A stretch of DNA of 64,000 nucleotides from Myxococcales bacterium (GTDB lineage: Bacteria; Myxococcota; Kuafuiibacteriia; Kuafuiibacteriales; Kuafuiibacteriaceae). The notes below the pieces were generated by a model. It was not told the DNA's origin. It did not search any database and saw only the letters and a program-made list of their open reading frames with translations. The DNA is taken from contig JAHQVK010000050.1 of NCBI GenBank assembly GCA_019634385.1, positions 84,072-148,071 of the forward strand, written 5' to 3'. A program made the translations under genes and the position numbers. Within the stretch, counting starts at the first letter, position 1; each line of letters begins with the position of its first letter. This document shows, in pieces, positions 45,737 to 53,359 of the stretch.

Positions 45737-45850
45737 TACAGCAAAGACCACTTGATTTGATTCTCTAAGAATCAACAAGTGATCGCGCAGAGGGGCATTG
45801 CCAAGCAGAGAAGCTGGAACTTGGGTTCTACCCAAGGGATTTCTGCTGTA
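45737..45850 (-). repeat. Cloverleaf-like dispersed repeat (family 1), copy F
   Basis: This is a full inverted copy, from TACAGCAAAGACCACTTG to GGGATTTCTGCTGTA. The terminal arms TACAGCA / TGCTGTA pair exactly. It sits 34 bp after the palindromic family 2 element. Confidence 0.92.
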
Positions 45851-45929
45851 TAGAACCATGACGGGATTTCGCGTTGCGGCAAATTTATCACGTACTGGAT
45901 GAGCCAAGCTGGAACCTCGGACCATCGCC

Positions 45930-46784
45930 GTGTACAGCGATGCGGTGCCTAGCATTCGCTCCATCTTAAACCTATGTATACTCTATCCCATCGTTGCTTG
46001 TAGTGGGTGCCAATCTCCTATAGCCGACCTCACTTACACACAAGGGACCGTCAATCGCTCTCCCGATGGTAATAGCGCCCAAGCAGCTACGGCTGGTGAG
46101 ACGCTTACCGCCCAAGAATGGCTCGTCACCCAAGAAGAGAGTCGAGCTACCGTGTCTCTACGAGCGTCACAAGCCATTGTTGAACTCGAACCTAATTCGG
46201 TGCTGGTCCTGCCATCTGACACCGCGCCTATGAGTCTCCAGGCCGGTCAGGCCAACATCACCGCAGCACTAGTAGACGTAGAACTTAGCGGTACTCACCT
46301 TAGCGTAGAGGGTGTAGCTACTATCCGTCGGGGTAGGAACGGAAACGTTGAGGTCGAAGTGACCAAAGGCCAAATGGTTGTGAACGAAGCCTCCGAAAAA
46401 CAGCACCTCGATCTGGGTACATATATCAGAAAGCCCGGAGGCACTTTCGAAAGTCCAGAGCCGGAACCAGAGCCGGATTCACTAGCTGAAGCCTCACCCA
46501 CACCTGAACTGTTTAGCTTAGTGGAAGTGACTTCCGAAACTCTCACGTGGAGAAAATCGGCCAGACTCACCGGGCCTCACACTGGGCTCTCAGTTGAAGT
46601 CCTTGCTCCTCCAAGATGCGGTAAAAACGGCAAGATCTCGCTGATGAAAAAGAGAAAACCCACCGTCACTGGTCTTTCTTCTCTCCGAATCCACTTGCCC
46701 ACAGGTACCCATCGATTTCTCGCTCGCTGTCGCTTTGGACGCACCCGCATGCAGCTCACGATCGTAGCATCAGAGTCGACCTAG
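45930..46784 (+). CDS. FecR-like secreted lipoprotein
   Basis: The protein starts at a GTG and has an N-terminal signal region with a possible lipobox, LYPIVACSGC. It then shows a FecR-type beta-rich domain: AGETLTAQEWLVTQEESRATVSL, ASQAIVELEPNSVLVLPS and GQMVVNEASEKQHLDLGTYIRK. A Pro/Glu linker (PEPEPEP) follows near residue 175, then a second beta domain with several Cys. Stand-alone FecR-domain lipoproteins of this kind are frequent in Myxococcota and are not classical iron regulators. No sigma factor or TonB receptor is adjacent, so the function is unknown. Confidence 0.7.
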   Translation: MYSDAVPSIRSILNLCILYPIVACSGCQSPIADLTYTQGTVNRSPDGNSAQAATAGETLTAQEWLVTQEESRATVSLRASQAIVELEPNSVLVLPSDTAPMSLQAGQANITAALVDVELSGTHLSVEGVATIRRGRNGNVEVEVTKGQMVVNEASEKQHLDLGTYIRKPGGTFESPEPEPEPDSLAEASPTPELFSLVEVTSETLTWRKSARLTGPHTGLSVEVLAPPRCGKNGKISLMKKRKPTVTGLSSLRIHLPTGTHRFLARCRFGRTRMQLTIVASEST

Positions 46785-46947
46785 TCTGAGGTCAACAGAG
46801 CACAAACCCACCTACATCTTTCGTAACCGCTAGCCAGAGTGAACCTCCATAGACGTGGATAACTCCGGAGCTGCTGACGTGAGACTCAACTTTCAAGATT
46901 TAACTTCTCGGGCACTTCAAGTGGATCAGCATAGCTCACAGCATTCA

Positions 46948-47060
46948 TACAGCAGAAATCACTTGGGTTGAAGCCAAGTTCCTGCTTCTACGCCGGGCTA
47001 TACCCCGCTGCACGACCACTGGTTGATTCTTACAGAATCAACCAGTGGTCGTTGCTGCAA
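46948..47060 (+). repeat. Cloverleaf-like dispersed repeat (family 1), copy G with a perfect 16-bp third stem
   Basis: The copy runs from TACAGCAG to TTGCTGCA, between the converging FecR-like and AlkC genes. Its third stem GACCACTGGTTGATTC / GAATCAACCAGTGGTC pairs without a mismatch, through changes on both arms relative to the consensus. Confidence 0.93.
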
Positions 47061-47152
47061 TACTTGAAATATCATTTTATTAACTATTCAGACCCTCATC
47101 GAAAGCGTAAGCTTCTGCTCAGCAAGAGATCTTCCCCGAGTTAACTACACGC

Positions 47153-48433
47153 TTACGCCACCAGTTCAAAGGCTCGGTTTGCTTGGGCTTGGCCATTGAC
47201 AACCAATTCCACATAGTGAGTGCCGGGATACAAAACTCGGGTTGTCATTGGTCTTATTGGCACTCGTTTGGTGAACTCCAACTGTTCCCCGGCAGAAAAC
47301 GTAGCGTCTTTGACAACATATATTTTGGTCGAATAAGTCCCGTTGGACCTCAGGTAATAGAGGCGCAGCCCGATGGTTAACCGTTGAGATGCTTTTGAAA
47401 AGATTCGCGAGTACCATACTAAGGCGCCCCCCACTTCCACCTGCTCTGTAACATCCACTGCCATCAAACGATATTTGGGCGAAGCTGAATACCCAAGCAA
47501 GGCCAAAGCCGTCTTATCCCCTTTCTTAAGTAATGTTCGTAGCGCGTGCTTGCTCATCCACCTCAATTCTTGTTTGTCCTGGATATCTGCTCTAAACCAT
47601 CGCTTGAGGGTCTTCACAACCAGCTGTGGCTCCATTTTTGATATATCATTCAGGCTATTGGCCACCGATCGGGTCACAAAACGACTGGGATCCCCGTGGA
47701 GTTGGTCAAGGAGCTGCACAATATCTTTACTTGGAAGAACCACCCGCTCAGCCCAAGGTAAATAAGGACGGGTACCTTCGGAAGCCCATCGCCGCACGTG
47801 GTAGTGACTATCTTGCGTACAATTCAGGAGAAATCGATACGTCTCTTCAGGAAACTGAAGAAGAAACGGCCGAACAGCGAACTCTGAACTAAACCGTTTG
47901 GTGGCCTCCCGCAGAAATACAAATGATCTTTCAAGCCGAGTTGATTCACAACCATATCGAGCAACATACATCCCCGGCACAACCCAAATAAACTGACCAA
48001 AGTCGTCATCCCGCAAGTCAGGATTTAAAGCTGGGGGCAAAGCTGAGTACAATATATCTAAATTTTCATTAAAGCCACCAGGGAGATATATATCCAACTT
48101 ATCCACCAACCAATGTATTCGCTGTTTGAGCTCCAACCCAGGAAAGGCTTGGCGCGCCTTGCGTTCCATTTGGCCTGTATTGAACGGTGCATAGACCCTC
48201 TTAAGACTCGCAGTCAGAATCCGAACCTTTTCTTGGTTAAACAACTCATCTTTTAGTGAGAATCCCGTCTCTGCCTGTATTTTGGCCATTGCAACTAACT
48301 TTCTATCCGCCGGCGAGTTTTTCACTGTAAACAACTTAGGATCCAAATCCTGAATTTCTAGCCGCTTGTCGAAATTATCCAGATATTTAATTCCTGAATT
48401 GATGACCTTCCAATCTGGTGATGCCCGCTCCAA
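47153..48433 (-). CDS. AlkC-type DNA alkylation repair glycosylase with C-terminal Ig-like domain
   Basis: The protein is of the AlkC HEAT-repeat DNA glycosylase family, which removes cationic alkylated bases such as 3-methyladenine. Family sequence begins at FSLKDELFNQEKV near residue 57. It continues with GLELKQRIHWLVDKL and the signature HYHVRRWASEGTRPYLPWA, which lines the DNA-binding face. HEAT repeats follow (RSVANSLNDISKMEP), and the last roughly 90 residues form an Ig-like fold (VTEQVEVGGALVWYSRIF) known from AlkC. The TTG at 48433 has no clear ribosome site; ATG at 48289 (MAKIQAETGFS) is an alternative that matches family length better. It is divergent from the SLC13 transporter. Confidence 0.88.
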   Translation of the reverse strand: MERASPDWKVINSGIKYLDNFDKRLEIQDLDPKLFTVKNSPADRKLVAMAKIQAETGFSLKDELFNQEKVRILTASLKRVYAPFNTGQMERKARQAFPGLELKQRIHWLVDKLDIYLPGGFNENLDILYSALPPALNPDLRDDDFGQFIWVVPGMYVARYGCESTRLERSFVFLREATKRFSSEFAVRPFLLQFPEETYRFLLNCTQDSHYHVRRWASEGTRPYLPWAERVVLPSKDIVQLLDQLHGDPSRFVTRSVANSLNDISKMEPQLVVKTLKRWFRADIQDKQELRWMSKHALRTLLKKGDKTALALLGYSASPKYRLMAVDVTEQVEVGGALVWYSRIFSKASQRLTIGLRLYYLRSNGTYSTKIYVVKDATFSAGEQLEFTKRVPIRPMTTRVLYPGTHYVELVVNGQAQANRAFELVA

Positions 48434-48472
48434 AACATATCAGCTTACTCGACCAAGATCATCAAGTGCAGT

Positions 48473-49861
48473 ATGCTCCCCTACAGCATCATGATTAGCT
48501 CCTTCAAACTCGTATGGGCTCTAGCGGTCACGATCGGTTTGATAACAATGGGTGAAGGTCATCTGTGGCAGAGCCTACTAGGCCTCACTCCCGCTGCTGG
48601 TATTGCATTATCGATTCTTGGACTTGCAGCCATCGCCTGGATCTGGGAGATCATTCCTCTATTTGTCACTAGTTTACTGGTTCTGATATTAAATGTAGTG
48701 TGGTTGCTACCCGAGCTCAACAACAGCGGTCTTGAGCTCACCTCATCAGCATTCACTGCCCCTTTCTTTTCGGACGTTATCCTCCTTTTTTTGGGGGGCT
48801 TTGTCCTATCCTCTTCATTTGCTCGGTACGGACTAGACGAACGTCTTGCCCACGTTGTGCTAGCTCGTACCGGTCGCAATCCGGCCATAGCTATAGCCAG
48901 CCTGATGGGCACCACCGCGTTCCTTTCCATGTGGATGAGCAATACTGCTACCACCGCCATGATGCTGAGTCTAGCTGGGCCAGTACTAGCGCGGGCCAAG
49001 CAATTTCGGCACTTCCAGCGAGCAGTTATTCTAGGAATTCCATTTGCGGCCAATCTCGGCGGGCTTGGTACCCCCATCGGTACCCCTCCCAATGCTATAG
49101 CTCTTCAATACTTGAGAGACGTGCAGGGTCATGAATTCTCTTTTCCCACCTGGATGCTCATGGTCTTCCCAAGCATGATCGCACTCCTCATTCTAGTCTG
49201 GTTGGTACTCCTACGAATCCATCGAGGACACACCCCGCCACTAACCTTTGAGCCGATCAAGGTCCAACCTCTTTCGATGGAACAATGGATGATAATTGGC
49301 ATTGCGTTGGTGACCATCGTCGGGTGGCTCACCGGTCCGCTGCACGGCATACCCACCGGCATGGTCGCTTTACTACCAGTCGTACTTAACTACGGTACTA
49401 AGTTATTAGATCCTCAGTCTTTCCGAAAATTACCGTGGGATGTACTCATTCTCGCCGGGGGTGGTATGTCACTCGGCGTTGCTGTTTCTACATCGGGACT
49501 GGCTTCAAACATCGTATCGCTAGTACCCGCACAAGCTCCGTTTATGGCAATTGCGGCTGCGTTCGCTATCATCGCAAGCGCTCTAAGTACGTTCATAAGC
49601 AACACCGCGACCGCAAACTTACTCATTCCCGTCGCTATGGGACTGCCTGAGTCTATTAGACCACCCATCATATGTGTCATAGCACTCGCCTGCTCGGTCA
49701 GCATGGCCCTCCCGATAACAACGCCTCCGAATGCTATGGCTTTTGGGTCTGGACATATTCGGGTCGTAGACATGATGATCCCCGGTACTATCATCACCGG
49801 AGCTGGAGTGTTGGCTGCGATACTGAGTCTCTTTTGGTGGCAGGCATTGGGGATTTTTTAG
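48473..49861 (+). CDS. SLC13/DASS-family anion (dicarboxylate/sulfate) transporter
   Basis: The 462-residue protein has about eleven hydrophobic segments and two copies of the SNT motif, the Na+/substrate-binding signature of the divalent anion:Na+ symporter family: MWMSNTATTAMML and TFISNTATANLLIP. Each is associated with a PNA motif (GTPIGTPPNAIAL and ITTPPNAMAFGSG). It imports a dicarboxylate, citrate or sulfate; the substrate cannot be decided. The stop is 8 bp before the ATG of a small zinc-ribbon gene with a strong ribosome site, so the two are co-transcribed. Confidence 0.92.
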   Translation: MLPYSIMISSFKLVWALAVTIGLITMGEGHLWQSLLGLTPAAGIALSILGLAAIAWIWEIIPLFVTSLLVLILNVVWLLPELNNSGLELTSSAFTAPFFSDVILLFLGGFVLSSSFARYGLDERLAHVVLARTGRNPAIAIASLMGTTAFLSMWMSNTATTAMMLSLAGPVLARAKQFRHFQRAVILGIPFAANLGGLGTPIGTPPNAIALQYLRDVQGHEFSFPTWMLMVFPSMIALLILVWLVLLRIHRGHTPPLTFEPIKVQPLSMEQWMIIGIALVTIVGWLTGPLHGIPTGMVALLPVVLNYGTKLLDPQSFRKLPWDVLILAGGGMSLGVAVSTSGLASNIVSLVPAQAPFMAIAAAFAIIASALSTFISNTATANLLIPVAMGLPESIRPPIICVIALACSVSMALPITTPPNAMAFGSGHIRVVDMMIPGTIITGAGVLAAILSLFWWQALGIF

Positions 49862-49869
49862 GAGAGAAT

Positions 49870-50175
49870 ATGGAAGTTCACCGCCAAAAGTGCCAAAATT
49901 GCGAGAGTCTTGAGCACAATAACCTCATTGTCCGCCAGCCAGGAAAGCCGCAGACTATCCTTGTCCGATGTGCAAAATGCCAAGATCTCGTGGCCGCTTA
50001 CCAGTTAGATACATACTACCACCATGGGAAAGGTTTTGAATCCTGGCTCGCCAATCTAAAAGCTCATCGCGAAAGCGGACGCGATTTAATGAAAGAGTTT
50101 CAGGAGACCCAGCAGCGTAACCTCAAACTCTACAAAGACGTGCTGGAAACTCTTCATAGTGAAGGCAAAGACTAA
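49870..50175 (+). CDS. Small zinc-ribbon protein, coupled to the SLC13 transporter
   Basis: The 101-residue protein has two CxxC knuckles (KCQNCESLEHNN and VRCAKCQDLVAAY) with a short loop between, which suggests one zinc ribbon. A charged helical C-terminal part follows (KEFQETQQRNLKLYKDVLETL). ATG at 49870 is preceded by AGGAGAG at ideal spacing and is preferred to the track start at 49672, which runs antiparallel to nothing and overlaps the transporter. Function is unknown; partnership with the transporter is inferred from spacing. Its TAA stop lies at the first unit of a 21-bp tandem repeat derived from element family 2. Confidence 0.75.
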   Translation: MEVHRQKCQNCESLEHNNLIVRQPGKPQTILVRCAKCQDLVAAYQLDTYYHHGKGFESWLANLKAHRESGRDLMKEFQETQQRNLKLYKDVLETLHSEGKD

Positions 50176-50314
50176 GGCGTGGCTTTAAGCTCCAGGGGCG
50201 TGGCTTTAAGCTCCAGGGGCGTGGCTTTACACTCCGGACCTCGTTCTGACTTGTTTCCACATTTGTGAGGGTTCGGTGGTTTCGCCCTTTCGGGCCCTCG
50301 GTCCAGTACATCCC
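50172..50314. repeat. Half copy of family 2 preceded by 21-bp tandem repeats of its end
   Basis: The unit GGCGTGGCTTTAAGCTCCAGG occurs twice from 50176 and a third, altered unit leads into sequence like the left half of the 192-bp element (CTCCGGACCTCGTTCTGACTT, GGGCCCTCGGTCCAGTACATC). The right half is absent. The sequence joins a fragment of the family 1 repeat directly. Confidence 0.75.
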
Positions 50315-50351
50315 GATTCTTACAGAATCCATTCAAGCGGTCTTTGCTATA
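50315..50351 (+). repeat. Right-end fragment of the family 1 repeat (copy H)
   Basis: GATTCTTACAGAATCCATTC and AAGCGGTCTTTGCTATA match the last 37 bp of the family. The rest is missing, and family 2 sequence abuts the break. Confidence 0.8.
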
Positions 50352-50481
50352 CGTTGGGTGAAAGTAGTTTGATTGATATCGGTATCGATAAAATTGGTCA
50401 TATCTAGCTCACTAACCGATTAGAAATATAATTTTACTAAGAAATGTGTCGTATTCTTAGGAGGATTTCAATTTTTCTACA

Positions 50482-50553
50482 GCCTGAACGTCTTACTCAG
50501 CGGAAAAGGGAGCGCAGCGAGTCTTGCTCTGTTGGAGTACTTTGTTATATGGC
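50482..50553 (-). other. Candidate integron attC-like recombination site
   Basis: A 72-bp imperfect inverted repeat has ends GCCTGAAC and GTTATATGGC (GCC/GGC and AAC/GTT pair) and inner arms TACTC / GAGTA, followed by a GC-rich centre. Its outer end lies 3 bp from the stop of the AT-rich PD40 gene on the minus strand, as expected for a gene-cassette attC. The core triplets deviate from the GTTRRRY consensus and no integrase is in the window. Confidence 0.3.
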
Positions 50554-50556
50554 TTA

Positions 50557-51585
50557 CTATTTGGACCTGAGGGCTTCGATAACTTGTGCATCTACCCAAT
50601 ATATATCTCCCCTGTCACCGCCAAAATTTCTATGAAATAAAAAATACTTTTCATCTGGTGACACACTTCCATATGCTTCTGAGAATTCTGTATTTATCTT
50701 GTCTCCTAAGTTAATGGTAGCACCCCATGAACCATCTCGCTGTCGAAAACTAATATAAAGATCAGCACCACCATATCCGCTTTCTCTTTGATCATCCCAG
50801 ATCAAATAGGATTCATCCGGAGCGATGAAAGGGTGGGCGTTCCACTTTCCTATGTCAATGTTCAATGTTCTCGGTTTTTCACGTTTACCGTTTACTAATC
50901 TTGAATAACGAATAGGTGTTTTTTCAGTCACCTCATCAAAATAGTAGGTTCCTTTAGATGAAACCGTAAGGCGCATGATCTGGATATCTTTGAATGGAGC
51001 GCCAAGATTTTTCACCTCTGACCAGCCAGAGTTGGTTCGCTCTCTATATTTTTTTCCCAAATGCAAAACCTTACCGTCAAGAGAAATAAACGGTTGCCCC
51101 GCTTCGGGTGCTACAACTGATTCGATCAATCGATTATCTTTGTAACGAATGACAACCAATGTGTTTTTTCTATATTTCCCTCCCCTTCTTCGGAAATAGA
51201 ACTCCTTTAAATCTGGTGTAAAGGCAGCTTCTGCTTCCCTATGCTCTGTTTGACAGCCTGTTGATTTGGCCATGTGTGTAGCTGTCGAGCCAGGCTTTTC
51301 GTGAAACGCTCTGACGACGAGGCGAGCGTACCAGCCGGTACGTGACCGAGGAGAGACTTTTCGTGGTCAGAACGTTTCACGCAAAGACCGGCCGACAGAT
51401 GCGTGCAGGGCTAGATCAACAGGCTGTTGAATAACATCCGGAGCAAATAGTTCGGGTATTAGACCTGGTGGCTTTTGCCCGAAATAGGGGCCTTCTAAGA
51501 CTGGAAATTTATCTTGGCCATAACTTTTGCTGCTGATAACCAGAACAGAAAACAGCAGCATAATTGAATTACGAATATACCTCAC
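50557..51585 (-). pseudogene. Secreted PD40/TolB-like beta-propeller gene split by a 173-bp insertion
   Basis: The N-terminal part starts at GTG 51585 with AAGGAT upstream and a signal peptide (MRYIRNSIMLLFSVLVISSKSYGQ), then FPVLEGPYFGQKPPGLIPELFAPDVIQ. The C-terminal part resumes TEHREAEAAFTPDLKEFYFRR and shows PD40 repeats such as GKWNAHPFIAPDESYLIWDD and SEAYGSVSPDEKYFLFHRN. Removing the insertion and one copy of its 4-bp duplication joins the two in frame as DVIQ-TEHRE. The two ORFs are thus one broken gene. Its base composition is clearly richer in A and T than the neighbours, a sign of transfer. The original function is unknown. Confidence 0.85.
51254..51426. mobile_element. 173-bp MITE-like insertion (family 3) with TTGA target duplication
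   Basis: The ends CAGCCTGTTGAT and ATCAACAGGCTG are exact inverted repeats and similarity continues for several bases. TTGA flanks both sides (51250-51253 and 51427-51430). Inside, CGTGAAACGCTCTGACGACGA is repeated inverted with two mismatches, so the element folds as a long hairpin. It encodes no protein. It interrupts the PD40 propeller gene. Confidence 0.88.
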
Positions 51586-51738
51586 AATTTATCCTTATTT
51601 TAAAATCGACAAATAACTTAACTTTACTGTGATTGAACCATTTTTCAGTTTAAGCAAACCGAATGTAAAACACCTGACGTCCTTATAACTTTTAGATTAT
51701 TGTATTCTGACGGCAATAAACAATTTATTAAGCACATA

Positions 51739-51851
51739 TACAGCAGAAATCACTTGGGTTGAACCCAAGTTCCTGCTTCTACGCCGGGCTATGCCCCGCT
51801 GCGCGACCACTTTTTGATGCTTACAGAAGCAATTCAAGAGGTCTTTGCTGT
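51739..51851 (+). repeat. Cloverleaf-like dispersed repeat (family 1), copy I
   Basis: The copy runs from TACAGCAGAAATCACTTGGG to GTCTTTGCTGT. Hairpins 1 and 2 are at consensus. The tip of hairpin 3 is changed to GATGCTTACAGAAGC, which can still pair as GCTT/AAGC. Confidence 0.9.
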
Positions 51852-51908
51852 CACGTTGGTATAAAAGGCGACGCGTCAGCGGCGTCCAGCGTAACGCAGT
51901 GAAGCGAT

Positions 51909-51928
51909 TCTTAACGCCCTGGTTAAGA
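51909..51928. terminator. Hairpin downstream of the ccmH-like gene
   Basis: TCTTAAC and GTTAAGA pair perfectly around a six-base loop, about 70 bp beyond the stop of the minus-strand ccmH-like gene. No T-run is present. A role as terminator is only possible. Confidence 0.3.
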
Positions 51929-52000
51929 TGGCGATACCTTGATTTGTGAGCGCCCTGGTCGTTCAAAGCCCGCGCAGCTCAGCTTCTGACTGTAAGCATC

Positions 52001-52486
52001 TCAATTGTTCAAAGCCAACAGCTCAACTTCCAGTTGACGGCGAGCATGAGATGGAGAAGGGGTTAGCAGTTCCTCCTCGTCCGTGGGCGTTGATTGCCTA
52101 CGCACAAAGAAGACCAATCCCACGAGCAATATTGCAGCGCCGCATGCCCCCGCGGCAAGACTGCGCGACAAGAACATAGACCGAGGATAGGTCTCCATAT
52201 CAAAATGAGGCACCCGAGCTTGAAGATGCCTTCGGATGTCATCCGCTGACATATCATCTGCCACCCAAGTGCGTATTTCTTTGCGCCATTCAGCGGCTTT
52301 CCTGCTCGTGCAGCTGGTGAGGGTCCGGCCGGGACAAAATGGGCTCCAGATAGTGGTCGCGATGGCGTTGGCTTCACGCAATTGGTCGGCAGTCAGATGG
52401 TGATCTTCCGCCCAGCCATCTACCGAAACCACCGTGAATAGTATGACCCATGCGAAGACTTTTAGGCGTTGGCCATAGGTATGCAT
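52001..52486 (-). CDS. CcmH/NrfF-like cytochrome c biogenesis protein (orphan)
   Basis: The 161-residue protein has an N-terminal signal peptide (LKVFAWVILFTVVSVDGWA) and a periplasmic domain. The motif SPFCPGRTLTSCTSRKAAEWRKEIRTWV resembles the variant CPGxxLxxC form of CcmH rather than the classical LRCxxCQ. One helix follows (AAGACGAAILLVGLVFFVRR), then a short cytoplasmic tail. CcmH proteins reduce or hold apocytochrome c before heme attachment. No other ccm gene is in the window. A 45-bp imperfect duplication of its 3' coding end lies just downstream (GTTCAAAGCC at 51960 and 52008), which may trace an earlier, longer end. Confidence 0.72.
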   Translation of the reverse strand: MHTYGQRLKVFAWVILFTVVSVDGWAEDHHLTADQLREANAIATTIWSPFCPGRTLTSCTSRKAAEWRKEIRTWVADDMSADDIRRHLQARVPHFDMETYPRSMFLSRSLAAGACGAAILLVGLVFFVRRQSTPTDEEELLTPSPSHARRQLEVELLALNN

Positions 52487-52809
52487 GGACAGACCATACG
52501 CGTATACACCGAGGTATAAAGAACCAGATTGCCGCCGCGTATAATCCCGATGTGCGTTCTGTGAGGGTCACACCATTGTCGCCGCATCACATAAAACTTA
52601 CATCAATAAGCACCAAGTTGGCATAAAAATCATGTTAGAACTTATCCTTAAAGACAGTTTAAAGACAGGCACTAAGGTGATTTTTTTGACGGTCGAATGG
52701 CACAAGAAGGTGGGCTCGTCTTGACGGGTTCGTTGTTGTCGGAGAATCCGTGGGTTTTCGGCTAGTTCGTTGGGTAGATGGACGGGCTTCACCCAGTGGA
52801 GGGGATATA
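52487..52809. other. Intergenic stretch upstream of the ccmH-like gene
   Basis: About 320 bp without a gene I can support. A 64-codon minus-strand ORF (52598-52792, MKPVHLPNELAENPRIL) resembles nothing known and is probably chance or a fragment. The stretch ends at copy J of the family 1 repeat. Confidence 0.4.
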
Positions 52810-52924
52810 TACAGCAGAAATCACTTGGGTTGAACCCAAGTTCCTACTTCTACGCCGGGCTATGCCCCCGCTGAGCGACCACTTGGTGATTCTTACAGAA
52901 TCAATTCAAGTGGTCGCTGCTGTA
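52810..52924 (+). repeat. Cloverleaf-like dispersed repeat (family 1), copy J
   Basis: The copy runs from TACAGCAGAAATCACTTGGG to GGTCGCTGCTGTA. Its ends TACAGCAG and CTGCTGTA pair over eight bases because of a TTT to GCT change near the right end. Confidence 0.92.
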
Positions 52925-52925
52925 T

Positions 52926-53049
52926 CGTGAGGTCTTGGTCATAGTACCCTTTCGCTTTGGATAGGTCCTCTTTGTTTCTCCAAGCTATGCCCAGGTTATT
53001 GTAGGTTCTGGCTACGGAGGGATGTTCATCGCCAAGGGTCTTGCGCGTG
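52926..53049 (-). pseudogene. Fragment of a kinesin-light-chain-type TPR protein gene
   Basis: Translation of the minus strand gives TRKTLGDEHPSVARTYNNLG followed by IAWRNKEDLSKAKGYYDQDL, one clear TPR of the NB-ARC/kinesin-light-chain type. No start or continuation exists. It is cut on one side by copy J of family 1 and on the other by a family 2-like end. It is a fossil of a longer repeat gene. Confidence 0.75.
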
Positions 53050-53054
53050 GTAGC

Positions 53055-53180
53055 CTAGGGCCTGTCTTTAACGTAGAGGACAACTTGTGACTCATCCCTG
53101 ATTCAACTGAAAATCCGGTAACCTGCAGTCAGCTATGCTCAGCCTCACACGATTGATAGAGTCTAGCTAAAGACTCACCC
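53055..53180. repeat. Degraded family 2-like element
   Basis: The left end CTAGGGCCTGTCTTTAA matches the 192-bp element's end with one change. A possible right end TAAAGACTCACCC lies about 110 bp on and fits the complement at roughly ten of thirteen bases. The centre does not match. From here to 53350 I see no gene. Confidence 0.4.
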
Positions 53181-53359
53181 GAGATGTGACGCGGTCAAAG
53201 TCAATGACTCAGCAGCCAAGCACCACCAGAACAAAAAGTCCCGTCGCGAATTGCACCCATCGAGTGTACTATGCGCTCATACAAAGTAGGCTACCGTAAT
53301 GAGTTCCGTCAGAAAGTTGTGCAAGACGGTGAACCAAGGTAGCCACCAGTGTGGTGGCC

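Noticed and set aside
50557-51585. Two separate small genes (50557-51273 and 51367-51585)
   Set aside because: They are the halves of one PD40 gene; the 5' codons of the first and 3' codons of the second belong to the inserted element.
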